A stretch of DNA of 64,000 nucleotides from Paenibacillus oenotherae (lineage in GTDB: Bacteria > Bacillota > Bacilli > Paenibacillales > Paenibacillaceae). The position numbers and the translations under genes were made by a program. Location of the stretch: the NCBI RefSeq assembly GCF_019443105.1, contig NZ_JAHZIJ010000002.1:1-64000 (forward strand). The letters run 5' to 3'. Of the stretch, positions 46,652 through 54,905 are shown piece by piece (position 1 is the stretch's first letter; the number at the start of each line of letters is the position of its first letter). The notes beneath the pieces were generated by a model. The model searched no databases, had not been told where the DNA came from, and saw nothing but the letters and a program-made list of their open reading frames with translations.

Positions 46652-48411
46652 TCCCCTCCTGCGATGCTGACTTCAACTGGAAAACGAAGCGTAATAACAG
46701 TGGCTGCATAAGGCATGCTGCTTATGTCCCATTCGAAATCCGGTCCGTAAGACAAATGCAACCGGTGCAACACATTGAGGAGCCCGATACCGCCTTCATC
46801 CGGTCCTTGCAATTGACGCTTATCGTAACTCAATCTGATTCGTTCCAGCACTTCAGGCTCGATTCCCTTCCCGTTATCCATAACACGAATCACGAGATCT
46901 CGGCCAAGCTCAATGCTGATATGAAGCGTTCCTGTTCCCGTGCCCTTTTCTATGCCGTGTATAATACTGTTTTCCACCAACGGCTGCAGGATCATCTTCG
47001 GAACACTAATGGACAGCGCCTCGCTGGGGCAGGACAGTGTATAAGAGAGCTTATTTTTGAATCTGCCCGTTTGCAATGACAAATAGTGTTCGATATGCTC
47101 GATTTCCTGTTGAAGGCGCACCGTTTCCGATTTCAAATCCATGCTGTATCTCATAATTGCACCGAGATCGGCGATCTTATCACTGATATCATCGGCGCGG
47201 TGGCGAAGTGCCATCGTTCCGATTGATTGCAAAGTATTATATAAAAAATGAGGATTGATTTGCGCCTGCAGCATCTTGAGCCTTGCCGTCGTAAGCTCCA
47301 ATCGGCTGCGGTATTCATTGTTGATCAAGTCGTCCAGCCTGCCGACCATCGTTTGGAAACGCTGTTCCAACACACCGATCTCGTCCATACGCCCAGAAGT
47401 CTCCCTAACGCGGAAATTGCCTGATTCTAATTGCACGATGTTGCGCAGCAGTCTCTTAATCGGAACAATCGTCCGATAAGATAAGATGGAAGCGAGCAGG
47501 ATTAGAAAAAAGAGCGCGATGAGTTGAAGAACCAAAGTAAAGTTTAAGGTCCGTTCAGCCGCCCCATTAATGATATCGGCTGGTACGAATTTGACGAGGG
47601 ACAACGGTAAATCCTGATACTGGCCCTGAACGTACACAAACACTCCTTTTCTTCCGTCAAGTTGTCCATTCACATAACCTCGAGCACCCCAATGCTCCGG
47701 TTGAGACTCCGGCCCGTCAAATTCCATGGCCGGTTCCAGGCTGGATGCATAAAGCAGCTTAAATTGCTTTTGAATATGAAGAAATACCGCCTCTCCCCTA
47801 TGGCCATCGGATAACGGACGAATGATTTCAGAGATTTCTTTTTGTCCTGCATAAAGGGAAACGAGACCGAGAACATCAGGCTTCGGGTAATCGACGAGCG
47901 GCTTGTGGAAAGCCAACACTCTCTCCTCGCCAAGCATCAACACTTCATACCCCCGGTTTATATCCCAGTTCTCCCCCTCTTTCTTCGGAATTTCCGAAGG
48001 GGATAGCTTAAGAGATAACTCCAACAGCGCAGAATGCGAGTTCAAGTACGTCTGACCGCTTCCCGCGCTAACGTAACGTACCGCTTTTAATTCCGAATAG
48101 CTGTTGTATAAGTTTGAGACCTTATCGGTAATGTAAAGCATTTGGAATGGGGCCGTCTCCTTAGCGCGCAAATATTTCATAAGCGTTTGATCATTATAGA
48201 ACGCAACCGACAATCTGTTAAGGTTAGTCAAATAACGTTTCATATTGTCCATGCCGATCTCCATCGTATTCTGGTTGAGCGCGATAACCTGCTCTTCTAC
48301 CGAATCCGATGTCATTTTATACGAGATCAGATTGGATAGTGCAAATGGTAATACGACAGCAATGAGTATGTCGACCAGTAATTTGAAAAATAAACTTTTT
48401 TTATATAGCAT
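46648..48411 (-). CDS. YesM-type sensor histidine kinase
   Basis: The 587-residue membrane kinase has TM1 at about 12-32, an external sensor of about 250 residues, TM2 at about 295-315, HAMP, then the His_kinase domain with QINPHFLYNTLQSIG (phosphoacceptor His) and an HATPase ending IGLLNVLHRLHLSYG. ATG 48411 (MLYKKSLFFKLL) with AAAGGAAC upstream is preferred over longer in-frame starts. It likely senses the carbohydrate imported by the downstream operon. Confidence 0.9.
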   Translation of the reverse strand: MLYKKSLFFKLLVDILIAVVLPFALSNLISYKMTSDSVEEQVIALNQNTMEIGMDNMKRYLTNLNRLSVAFYNDQTLMKYLRAKETAPFQMLYITDKVSNLYNSYSELKAVRYVSAGSGQTYLNSHSALLELSLKLSPSEIPKKEGENWDINRGYEVLMLGEERVLAFHKPLVDYPKPDVLGLVSLYAGQKEISEIIRPLSDGHRGEAVFLHIQKQFKLLYASSLEPAMEFDGPESQPEHWGARGYVNGQLDGRKGVFVYVQGQYQDLPLSLVKFVPADIINGAAERTLNFTLVLQLIALFFLILLASILSYRTIVPIKRLLRNIVQLESGNFRVRETSGRMDEIGVLEQRFQTMVGRLDDLINNEYRSRLELTTARLKMLQAQINPHFLYNTLQSIGTMALRHRADDISDKIADLGAIMRYSMDLKSETVRLQQEIEHIEHYLSLQTGRFKNKLSYTLSCPSEALSISVPKMILQPLVENSIIHGIEKGTGTGTLHISIELGRDLVIRVMDNGKGIEPEVLERIRLSYDKRQLQGPDEGGIGLLNVLHRLHLSYGPDFEWDISSMPYAATVITLRFPVEVSIAGGE

Positions 48412-48629
48412 ACGGATTCTGTTCCTTTGCAAGGGTAGTTTTTTTACTATAAATAAATGATAAGAAATATATTCTTCGATGAACATAACATGGATCTACA
48501 AGATAATACATCAATAAAAAACTACCAGCAACGTGATATTTCAAACTTGACATGTGCTCAAAAAATCCCCGCCAAGCACGAGGCCACTGACGAGCTTATG
48601 TTTTTTCTGGGCTGGCATGTTGCAGGTAC
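48412..48629. other. Upstream region of the kinase gene
   Basis: It holds the likely kinase promoter region and a short open frame on the plus strand without a good ribosome binding site. No gene is called. Confidence 0.35.
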
Positions 48630-48679
48630 AAAAAAGAAGACATCCGTATCCCATTTATGGGACCGATGTCTTCTTTTTT
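48630..48679. terminator. Large bidirectional terminator hairpin
   Basis: AAAAAAGAAGACATC pairs with GATGTCTTCTTTTTT, and an inner TCCCAT-tt-ATGGGA stem extends it. It is symmetrical and works on either strand, but no gene ends just before it, so it may be a leftover from a deleted gene. Confidence 0.75.
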
Positions 48680-48875
48680 GAACCCTTTGAGTGCACTATT
48701 CTTTCTTGATCGCCGTGTTATGTGTCGAATTCTCACAGATTACCGCCCCGCCTTTCTTGCTCAGGGCTGACTTTACTGATACCGAACTTTTTCAGTCTGG
48801 CGGTAGAAAATGGGCTTCTTCAACACCTGCTAAGCTTAACCCCTATTATTGAAATAGCTGTGAAATAATTCTGCG

Positions 48876-49134
48876 TTACTCCACCCACGCCACTACTTCC
48901 TGCGCGCATCGACGTGTCTTGTCAGTCGGGGCATGCAATCTATAGCCAAAAGCCGCCATAACTGAAACGCCATAATGTTCAGAGTCCATTATTCCTTCTG
49001 CAACTAATACATCGCTAATCTTCTCCTTGTTAACTCCTTCAATCGGACAAGAATCAATACCAATCCGTGCGGCAGCAGTCATCATATTGCCTAATGCAAT
49101 ATACGTTTGACGGCAAGGCCCATTCGAGCATCAC
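48876..49134 (-). pseudogene. Truncated duplicate of the nitroreductase gene
   Basis: The sequence closely matches the 3' half of the nitroreductase at 20274. The frame contains IGIDSCPIEGVNKEKISDVL and ends AQEVVAWVE, exactly like the intact copy. Toward its 5' side it has a one-base insertion (GGCAAGGCCC against GGCAGGCCC) and homology stops abruptly near 49134. It is a dead duplicate with some substitutions. Confidence 0.85.
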
Positions 49135-49155
49135 TCAACAACAACCCGCGCTTCG

Positions 49156-49380
49156 GTGCTAGATGTGCTGCAAAAGGTCGTTGACACAGGCGGCAGCATG
49201 CATTTTATGTTGCACCGTGTAGAGGACACTCCAATAGGCCCTATTCCAGAGATTTGCTACCCGACTGCGGAGTTAGAGTGGTTGTGTGGTGTCGTGTATA
49301 GTATGGGACTAGATGATGTCACGATTTCAGAATGGTTTGATCAATTAGTTAACCCAAGGTCATTTGTTGGAATCTATTAA
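49156..49380 (+). CDS. Hypothetical protein, possibly a 5'-truncated gene
   Basis: The 74-residue frame (VLDVLQKVVDTGGSMHFMLH ... PRSFVGIY) is acidic and followed 26 bp later by a strong terminator, which supports a real gene end. No ribosome binding site precedes GTG 49156, and the frame is open upstream to the junction with the truncated nitroreductase copy, so this is probably the 3' part of a longer gene cut by the same rearrangement. No family is recognised. Confidence 0.4.
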   Translation: MLDVLQKVVDTGGSMHFMLHRVEDTPIGPIPEICYPTAELEWLCGVVYSMGLDDVTISEWFDQLVNPRSFVGIY

Positions 49381-49405
49381 ACACCCGAACACGATGTTCT
49401 TAAGT

Positions 49406-49434
49406 TGGAGAGTCAAAAGACTCTCCATTTTTTT
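49406..49434 (+). terminator. Rho-independent terminator
   Basis: TGGAGAGTC (49406-49414) and GACTCTCCA (49419-49427) form a 9-bp perfect stem followed by T7. Confidence 0.85.
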
Positions 49435-49682
49435 AGGCTCAACCTCAAAATCAGTGCTTGATTTATTCCACTTAGTCGATTGCGGTTGCATTCAACTAAA
49501 ATCGGTATCGAGGGTAATTGATACTCTTTTCATGCCAATTACACATCGTTTATAGTGCGTTTTTGATGGCTTCGTGGTCGATTTTTCTCCTCTGCTCACA
49601 CCAGCGGTGGAGGTCAAGCTTTGCGATTTCGACTCGGTGAATTGTCATACCACGTGGTAAGGCTTCTTCCATTCCCATACGG
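49435..49682. other. Short gap, no firm gene
   Basis: A minus-strand frame of about 60 codons from ATG 49677 (MGMEEALPRGMTIH) overlaps the end of the neighbouring gene but has only a weak ribosome binding site and no family resemblance; I do not call it. Confidence 0.3.
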
Positions 49683-49997
49683 TCAATCTTCTTTAGTGTT
49701 CTCTAAGATGATTCCCCAACCTAGATTATCTTCAAGCACCCTCTTTTCAAAAGCATCAATTCCGTCAGTTGTAATCGTAATTGTAATTTCATCCGAAGAA
49801 TCTTTCAATGGCTTAACTTCAATTAACCCTTTGTCCAATAGGTAAACAATCGCCTTATGTTGCTCAATATCAGATTGCTGATAGAACATTTCTTTGGTGG
49901 TAACCAACATAGGGTTTTCTTTAAACCATAGTGCGTACAAATTTTCCAATATGCCTGTTCTTATATAGATTCTTTCGCTAACAATTTTTTTATACAT
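49683..49997 (-). CDS. Small winged-helix-like protein, unrecognised
   Basis: The 104-residue AT-rich gene starts at ATG 49997 behind GGGGGTG. The segment TKEMFYQQSDIEQHKAIVYL followed by LLDKGLIEVKPL and ITITTDGIDAFEK has the helix-helix-beta wing pattern of winged-helix proteins (MarR/PadR-like logic), although similarity is too weak to name a family. Its promoter lies between the arms of a 10-bp inverted repeat, which would fit autoregulation. Confidence 0.5.
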   Translation of the reverse strand: MYKKIVSERIYIRTGILENLYALWFKENPMLVTTKEMFYQQSDIEQHKAIVYLLDKGLIEVKPLKDSSDEITITITTDGIDAFEKRVLEDNLGWGIILENTKED

Positions 49998-50017
49998 CAA
50001 GATACACCCCCAAGATT

Positions 50018-50058
50018 AGCCTATCTAGTGGGATTATACCATACCCAATAGATAGGCT
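50018..50058 (-). promoter_or_regulatory. Promoter flanked by a 10-bp inverted repeat (putative operator)
   Basis: AGCCTATCTA (50018-50027) and TAGATAGGCT (50049-50058) are perfect inverted repeats. Between them, reading toward the winged-helix gene, lies an extended -10, TGGTATAAT (50041 to 50033). The outer arm covers the -35 region and the inner arm the start of transcription. There is no T run, so a terminator is unlikely. Confidence 0.6.
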
Positions 50059-50085
50059 CTAATTCTTTGCTAAATTATTCAATGG

Positions 50086-50548
50086 TTAACCACCAACTGT
50101 ATATTCTCCATCAAAATACTTTTGTCCAGAGTAATGAATGATATAGTTTGAGCCAGTCGTGTTAGTAATGGTTCCTGAAACTTTTACTCGGTATTGCCCT
50201 GCATCAGTAGGCATGAAATAAGATTGATTGGACTCATTGCTTCCTTGACCCCCAGCATATATAAAGGTTTCACTATCAACCTCTTCCCAAGCAAACAAGA
50301 AGTTCTTACGGTATTGCAATTCCATGACTAAGTTAACGAAAGTAATAATTTTACCAGAGTAGTTAAAATCCCACTTCCCAGTAACGCCACCGAAAGGTGA
50401 TATTACAACTTCACAATCAAAATCGGGACTAGATGATGCTAGGGATTCCAACTGAGGTTCTACTACCGTTGCAGCTGAAGCTGAAGCAAACGGAATGATG
50501 GAGATAGACAAAATCAAAACAAGAAATAAAACTACGACTTTTTTTCAT
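50086..50548 (-). pseudogene. Secreted small protein gene with frameshift in an A7 tract after the start codon
   Basis: AAGGAGG is followed 8 bp later by ATG 50548 and seven As. With six As the frame would read MKKVVVLFLVLILSISIIPF then ASASA, a perfect signal peptide, continuing as a 143-residue-plus exported protein (DFDCEVVISPFGGVTGKWDF ... YFDGEYTVGG). As given, the ATG is out of frame by one base and the frame opens only at internal codons. It is either slippage-controlled, an inactivated gene or a sequence error. No family is recognised; one Cys remains in the mature part. Confidence 0.6.
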
Positions 50549-50742
50549 TTTAATATCCTCCTTATTTTTCAATAAATATATTATAATTGCATTATATAAC
50601 CAAATATAGTTGTGTAAAATGGTGCAAATGACCTTTATATTCGATAATAAGTAAATAAATGTAACTATATATTTTGCGAAATACGAGTTAAATTGTCTAC
50701 TTATGTAATATAACTGATGTTAACTGCTAAGGAGAATTGTTT

Positions 50743-50874
50743 TTGTCTATGAAGAAGTTTCCTGAAGTGAACATTAGGAATGAAAAATACGAAGAAACTT
50801 ACGAATATTTTTTCATTGTCCATATGGGGGGGGGGGGGCAAAATATAGCTCCCATCACCTATTGCTATGAATAA
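50743..50874 (+). CDS. Short ORF containing a G13 tract
   Basis: AAGGAG lies 8 bp before TTG 50743 (ATG 50749 is also in frame). The peptide of about 43 residues reads MKKFPEVNIRNEKYEETYEY, then FFIVHM, four Gly, and QNIAPITYCYE. The four glycines come from an uninterrupted run of 13 Gs (50826-50838). Either change of one base alters or ends the C-terminus, as in contingency loci. Function unknown. Confidence 0.45.
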   Translation: MSMKKFPEVNIRNEKYEETYEYFFIVHMGGGGQNIAPITYCYE

Positions 50875-50902
50875 CAAATAAAGGTTCAGAGGAGAGATAA
50901 CT

Positions 50903-51145
50903 GTGACTGAAAAACTAGAAGATGTTCTTGGTTTACCACAGGAGTGTAAAGATTTTACTGATGGAAAGGTTCGTATCGCTCACCCTGTTACTATGAAAAA
51001 ATTCCCCTCTTTTGTATCCAATCTTGGCTTTATTAAGCCTAAAAGCCTTTGGAACAACATGATATTTGATGAAGGAATAAATGCAACAAGAATCGTACTA
51101 GTATCCACTTTTAAAGATGAGGACATTGAAGATGTTATGGACTAG
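50903..51145 (+). CDS. Hypothetical small protein
   Basis: The 80-residue soluble protein is encoded from GTG 50903 behind GAGGAG at 8-bp spacing. It reads LEDVLGLPQECKDFTDGKVR ... NATRIVLVSTFKDEDIEDVMD. An internal MKKFP matches the start of the preceding short peptide, perhaps by chance. It lies 28 bp after that ORF, so they may be co-transcribed. No family is recognised. Confidence 0.5.
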   Translation: MTEKLEDVLGLPQECKDFTDGKVRIAHPVTMKKFPSFVSNLGFIKPKSLWNNMIFDEGINATRIVLVSTFKDEDIEDVMD

Positions 51146-51159
51146 AGATTAAATCATTA

Positions 51160-51317
51160 TCAAAATAAATCGACTAAACGCCCTTTCACCCTTTGTAACA
51201 AATCGTTCTCAAAAAATGCAAATAGCCTTTGTGTAGAATTCAAAAAGACTGCCAATTGCTTTTGTGTCATGTTTTCGTCTTCACATAAATCCTTGATTTT
51301 TATGTTTATATTTATCA
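51160..51317 (-). pseudogene. Xre-type helix-turn-helix remnant
   Basis: The minus-strand frame contains IKDLCEDENMTQKQLAVFLN, the first half of an HTH_3 domain, then diverges to a stop at 51160 without the recognition helix and without an ATG. It is a decayed repressor-type gene. Confidence 0.45.
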
Positions 51318-51469
51318 ACAAATAAAATCTAATTATACGAAAATTGCATAAAAGTAAAATATAAAAACTTCATGATATACAATGGTTTGGGACATGATTT
51401 CGATTTTCGCAATTCTACATACTTTCCATAATAAACTATCAACCTTCCCGCAGAAAGGAACAATCCGAT

Positions 51470-51775
51470 ATGAAAAGCATTATAGAACACCTCTACAATG
51501 ACAATTTGCTGCTTAGTGCGCATGCTGCTACTAAGGACTCGCAATATCGCGTTTCCGGCAATAAAATTAACGATGAAATGGACAAATGGAGGGCAAAATT
51601 AACAAAAGAGGACTATGATAAGCTCATTGATTTATTGGACCAGCACGCTCAAATACACGACATGGATACAACCGCATCATTTGCTTATGGCTTCAAGCTG
51701 GGCGCGTCGATCATGCTGGAAGTGCTTAATGGGAGAAGCGAGCTAATTCGTACGAAATTTGAATCTAACAAATGA
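51470..51775 (+). CDS. DUF6809-like small protein
   Basis: The 101-residue helical protein reads MKSIIEHLYNDNLLLSAHAA, then MDKWRAKLTKEDYDKLIDLL, then FAYGFKLGASIMLEVLNGRS. The pattern matches a Firmicutes family of about 90-100 residues (DUF6809, from memory) often found in accessory regions; function unknown. The upstream sequence has AGAAAGGAAC about 10 bp before the ATG. Confidence 0.6.
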   Translation: MKSIIEHLYNDNLLLSAHAATKDSQYRVSGNKINDEMDKWRAKLTKEDYDKLIDLLDQHAQIHDMDTTASFAYGFKLGASIMLEVLNGRSELIRTKFESNK

Positions 51776-51830
51776 AACGAAAAACCAACCGATCCATCTG
51801 AATGATCACATCAAGTTACGGGAAAAGTGA

Positions 51831-53003
51831 ATGATGATAAAAAACTTCCTGAGGAAGGAGGATAACGCATTGCAAGGGACGTTGCTTAGGAGCACTGCTG
51901 TTTTGCTGACAATATTGTTATTATGCAGTGCCGCATATCCAGACCCTGACAATATGACATTAACGGTTCGTTCGAGCCCGGCTTCCGTATACCAAACAAT
52001 GCATGCGATAGACAGTTCCATACTTTCTTTGCCAACGGAATTCATTACACTTGCACATGCCCCCTACTTGACAGATATATATGTTACGCTGAGGACGGGC
52101 TCGCAATTAGAGCATTATCGCTTAGAGCGGTCTGGTAATCTATGGGATGAGCGTTCATCCCGTCGCCTCGTCCTGCACAAAGCTGCCGCAGCCAAATTGC
52201 TGCAGAAAGCATCCATGTTGAGAAGACAGCATTTCGGGAAAATAATCGACTGGGAAGAAGCTCAGCGGATCATTACACGCAAAGCCGTGTTTTCCATCAA
52301 GGATTTGGAATCGGGCTTAACCTTTCGTGTTCAGCGGCGGGCCGGAAGCGCTCATGCGGATGTACAACCGTTAACTAAAGAGGATACAAAAATTATGAAA
52401 CAAATTTTTAAGGGCAAATGGAGCTGGGATCGCAAAGCAGTACTCGCAGGCTCGAATAATAATTGGATTGCCGCCTCCATGAACGGAATGCCTCACGGAG
52501 GAGACGGCATACCGGATAATGATTTCTCGGGTCATTTCTGCGTTCATTTTCTGAACAGTACAACTCACCGGTCTGACGAGCCAGACCCCGATCACCAGTT
52601 GATGGTTCTTAAAGCGGGCGGGAATTTGAGGGCCTACTTCAATGCTGCCTCCCCGCACACGCTTGTCCAGAATCTGGTTGGCGCAGTGAATCTCCATGAT
52701 GACGAATTGATCCGCTTAATTCTTGAAGGAACACCTCGGGATACAGAGGCACAACTTCTTCGAGCATTTAGCTCCATCGACTCTATACGAATGATCAAGA
52801 CGCGAGAAACCGAATATTCCGATGATACGTTATTCTCCTCTGTTGCAATGAAAGCCATGCTTCGGTATAAAGACAGGAAGAAACAGCGCATCGAACTCCG
52901 CTTCATGCTTGACCGTCAATTCGTTCATTCCCCATGGCGTATTCAGGACCTTGTTGTAATCAATGGAACAAAAGAAACACCTATAGAAAAATATTCGGAA
53001 TAA
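51831..53003 (+). CDS. Exported conserved protein of unknown function
   Basis: The protein has up to 390 residues with a hydrophobic stretch near residues 19-35 (LLRSTAVLLTILLLCSAAY), probably a signal peptide or anchor. The middle includes the distinctive GGDGIPDNDFSGHFCVHFLN followed by STTHRSDEPDPDHQLMVLKA, a motif I associate with conserved uncharacterised Paenibacillus/Bacillus envelope proteins. The C-terminal part (about 280-385) looks like a separate NTF2-like or peptidase-propeptide-like domain. Other starts are possible (51870 TTG behind GGAGG, just before QGTLLRST). It precedes LysM and YkuD envelope genes. Confidence 0.6.
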   Translation: MMIKNFLRKEDNALQGTLLRSTAVLLTILLLCSAAYPDPDNMTLTVRSSPASVYQTMHAIDSSILSLPTEFITLAHAPYLTDIYVTLRTGSQLEHYRLERSGNLWDERSSRRLVLHKAAAAKLLQKASMLRRQHFGKIIDWEEAQRIITRKAVFSIKDLESGLTFRVQRRAGSAHADVQPLTKEDTKIMKQIFKGKWSWDRKAVLAGSNNNWIAASMNGMPHGGDGIPDNDFSGHFCVHFLNSTTHRSDEPDPDHQLMVLKAGGNLRAYFNAASPHTLVQNLVGAVNLHDDELIRLILEGTPRDTEAQLLRAFSSIDSIRMIKTRETEYSDDTLFSSVAMKAMLRYKDRKKQRIELRFMLDRQFVHSPWRIQDLVVINGTKETPIEKYSE

Positions 53004-53095
53004 CCAATGAAATACTCCCGGCTATGGAACCCATCAGAATCGACAGCAATACACTATAGAGACAAATGACTATTTATTCTATGGAGGTATTGTTA

Positions 53096-53494
53096 ATGGA
53101 TCGTGGATTTGTTCCCGGCGGCGGCTTTGGTGGAGGATTCGGACGTCCCTTCTTTCGCCCGTTCGCCCATCCCTTTTTTCCTCGGCGCTTTTTGTTTCCA
53201 TTTTTCTTCTTTTCTCCGTTTTTCTTCCCATTCTTTAGAGATGGAAAATCCGACGACATGTTATTCGCGCAGCATCAGGTGCAGAAAGGGGACACTTTAG
53301 CTGCGGTGGGACACAAATATAATATGCCTGTCGCCATTCTTGAGGAGGCCAACCCGCAACTGGCCAATCCGCAGCAATTAAGTGCCGGAGAGGTCATTTA
53401 CATCCCTCGAATATCTAATATGATGTGCCAGAAAACCTATTCGGAGATGCCGGCCTCCATGCAGCAAAGCCAGTCGATGATGCAGCAAGGATAA
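53096..53494 (+). CDS. LysM-domain protein with Phe/Pro-rich N-terminus (spore-coat-like)
   Basis: The 132-residue protein starts at ATG 53096 behind GGAGG. Residues 1-60 are strongly aromatic and Gly-rich (PGGGFGGGFGRPFFRPFAHP then a Phe/Pro block). A LysM domain (about 62-110) reads HQVQKGDTLAAVGHKYNMPV and ends in GEVIYIPR. A Met/Gln-rich tail follows. No signal peptide is present. The composition resembles SafA/coat-type or morphogenetic proteins of spores; LysM would bind peptidoglycan. A terminator follows. Confidence 0.75.
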   Translation: MDRGFVPGGGFGGGFGRPFFRPFAHPFFPRRFLFPFFFFSPFFFPFFRDGKSDDMLFAQHQVQKGDTLAAVGHKYNMPVAILEEANPQLANPQQLSAGEVIYIPRISNMMCQKTYSEMPASMQQSQSMMQQG

Positions 53495-53507
53495 TGATGC
53501 CCCTGCT

Positions 53508-53544
53508 AATCCCCCACTGCCATCGCGCCGAGGGGGATTTTTTT
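53508..53544 (+). terminator. Rho-independent terminator
   Basis: AATCCCCC pairs with GGGGGATT across a loop of about 15 nt and is followed by T7. It lies shortly after the LysM gene. Confidence 0.8.
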
Positions 53545-53602
53545 CATAATTGAAAATCATGTCCGCCATACTAAAGGAGGCTGGAATAATAAATCCAAAA
53601 AG

Positions 53603-54316
53603 GTGATTCGATTGCTGAAAAAAAATGGGACGGGCATTCTTCGCGTCATTGTAACGGCAGCCCTAATCGTAATTATGCACGGGACCGTTATCGTCCATCC
53701 TGCCTATGCCGATCCATCGCTGCCGATTGTGGCCGACCAAGGGATCTATTCGATTGATGTTTACCCGCTGTATCACCAGTTAATTGTGCGAGCGCAAGGA
53801 CAAAAGTTTAAAACCTATACGATTGCCGTTGGAAATCCATCAACGCCTACCCCGATTGGAGAATATCAGGTCGTGTATAAGGGGAAGGATTGGGGAGCTT
53901 CCTTCGGGCCCCGCTGGCTAGGGTTAAATGTTCCATGGGGCAGCTACGGAATACATGGTACGAATAAGCCGTACTCCATAGGGCAGCATTTGAGCCACGG
54001 CTGTATTCGCATGCGCAATAGCGATGTCATGGAGCTGTACGAAATCATTCCGCTGGGCACGAAAGTGACCATTCACGGACATGTGCTGGGAGATCCGAAT
54101 CATGAGCCAAGGAATTTGGCGGAGGGGGACGTCGGTGGGGATGTGCAGCTAGTCCAGTCCCGGTTGAAGAGCGCCGGTTATTTCAAAGGCATTTGCGACG
54201 GCAAATTCCGTTCCGACACAACGGCAGCGCTCCTTCAATTTCAAAGCGACCATCATTTGATGCATAACGGCATCGTCACGATACAGGTGTATGAAACGCT
54301 TGGATTGCTGGATTGA
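53603..54316 (+). CDS. L,D-transpeptidase (YkuD) with C-terminal peptidoglycan-binding domain
   Basis: The exported enzyme forms 3-3 crosslinks or anchors proteins in peptidoglycan. A signal or anchor segment (about 12-35) ends near AYA. The YkuD domain (about 48-160) contains YGIHGTNKPYSIGQHLSHGC and IRM, with the catalytic Cys in SHGCIR. A PG_binding_1 domain follows (about 175-235; VQLVQSRLKSAGYF). The start may be GTG 53603 or, more likely from the AAGGTGA position, TTG 53612. An AAAGGAGG at 53573 lacks a usable start codon at normal spacing. Confidence 0.9.
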   Translation: MIRLLKKNGTGILRVIVTAALIVIMHGTVIVHPAYADPSLPIVADQGIYSIDVYPLYHQLIVRAQGQKFKTYTIAVGNPSTPTPIGEYQVVYKGKDWGASFGPRWLGLNVPWGSYGIHGTNKPYSIGQHLSHGCIRMRNSDVMELYEIIPLGTKVTIHGHVLGDPNHEPRNLAEGDVGGDVQLVQSRLKSAGYFKGICDGKFRSDTTAALLQFQSDHHLMHNGIVTIQVYETLGLLD

Positions 54317-54416
54317 CGATCTTTTTAATTACATTTCAGTTCACCCTTGATAAAGGTGCATTTTCTGAACTTGCTTAGCTTTTCAAGAGAACCAGCCCAC
54401 GCAGCACATACACGAA

Positions 54417-54441
54417 AAACGCCACCCTCCAAGGGTGACGT
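54417..54441. terminator. Hairpin after the transpeptidase gene
   Basis: AACG-CACCCT-cca-AGGGTG-CGTT forms a compact stem about 100 bp after the YkuD stop. It lacks a long T run, so terminator function is uncertain. Confidence 0.45.
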
Positions 54442-54488
54442 TCCATAAACTAGACATGCTCACCTACTAAGCGTTCCTTCAATAATAC

Positions 54489-54670
54489 TCGTCATTCATG
54501 CCAATGCCCGTATCGGGTATGGTCAAATGAACCTCATCCGCCTGCCGATCAATCCGAATATGCTGCCGTCCCGCCTCTCGTCAGCCTCAGAATGCCGTGC
54601 CGAACCGCATTCTCCACCAGCAAACTCTCCTCGAAACGCCGCTGCTCGATATACAAGCTAGTCCGCCACA
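54489..54670 (-). pseudogene. Histidine kinase (YesM/LytS-type) C-terminal remnant
   Basis: Two frames together give SLYIEQRRFEESLLVENAVR with HGILRLTRGG, then HIRIDRQADEVHLTIPDTGI with GMNDEYY. These are the N-box and G1 box of an HATPase. A one-base shift separates them and the rest of the kinase is missing, so it is a decayed gene. Confidence 0.65.
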
Positions 54671-54682
54671 AGCTGCAGCTCC

Positions 54683-54905
54683 CGCTTGTGCGATTCGGCT
54701 CATCAAGCCAGCTTGTTAGCCGATCGTTCCAGCTTTCGGATAGCAGAATCTGTGCCGCTTGTGCGATTCGGCTCACCAAGCGCAGCTGTTAGCCGGTTTT
54801 TCCAGCTTTCAGATAGCGGGATCTGTGCCGCTTGTGCGATTCGGCTCATCAAGCGCAGCTGTTAGCAGGTTTTTCCAGCTTACAGACAGTGAGATGTTAG
54901 TTTGT
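54683..54905. repeat. 73-bp tandem repeat, three copies
   Basis: Copies begin CGCTTGTGCGATTCGGCTCA at 54683, 54756 and 54829, an exact 73-bp period, with moderate divergence inside. Each contains GTTAGC...TTCCAGCTT. The last copy grades into further GGTTTTTCC-containing sequence up to about 55050. Confidence 0.85.

Noticed and set aside
48457-48681. Plus-strand frame through the bidirectional hairpin
   Set aside because: It lacks a usable start and its end is the terminator stem itself.
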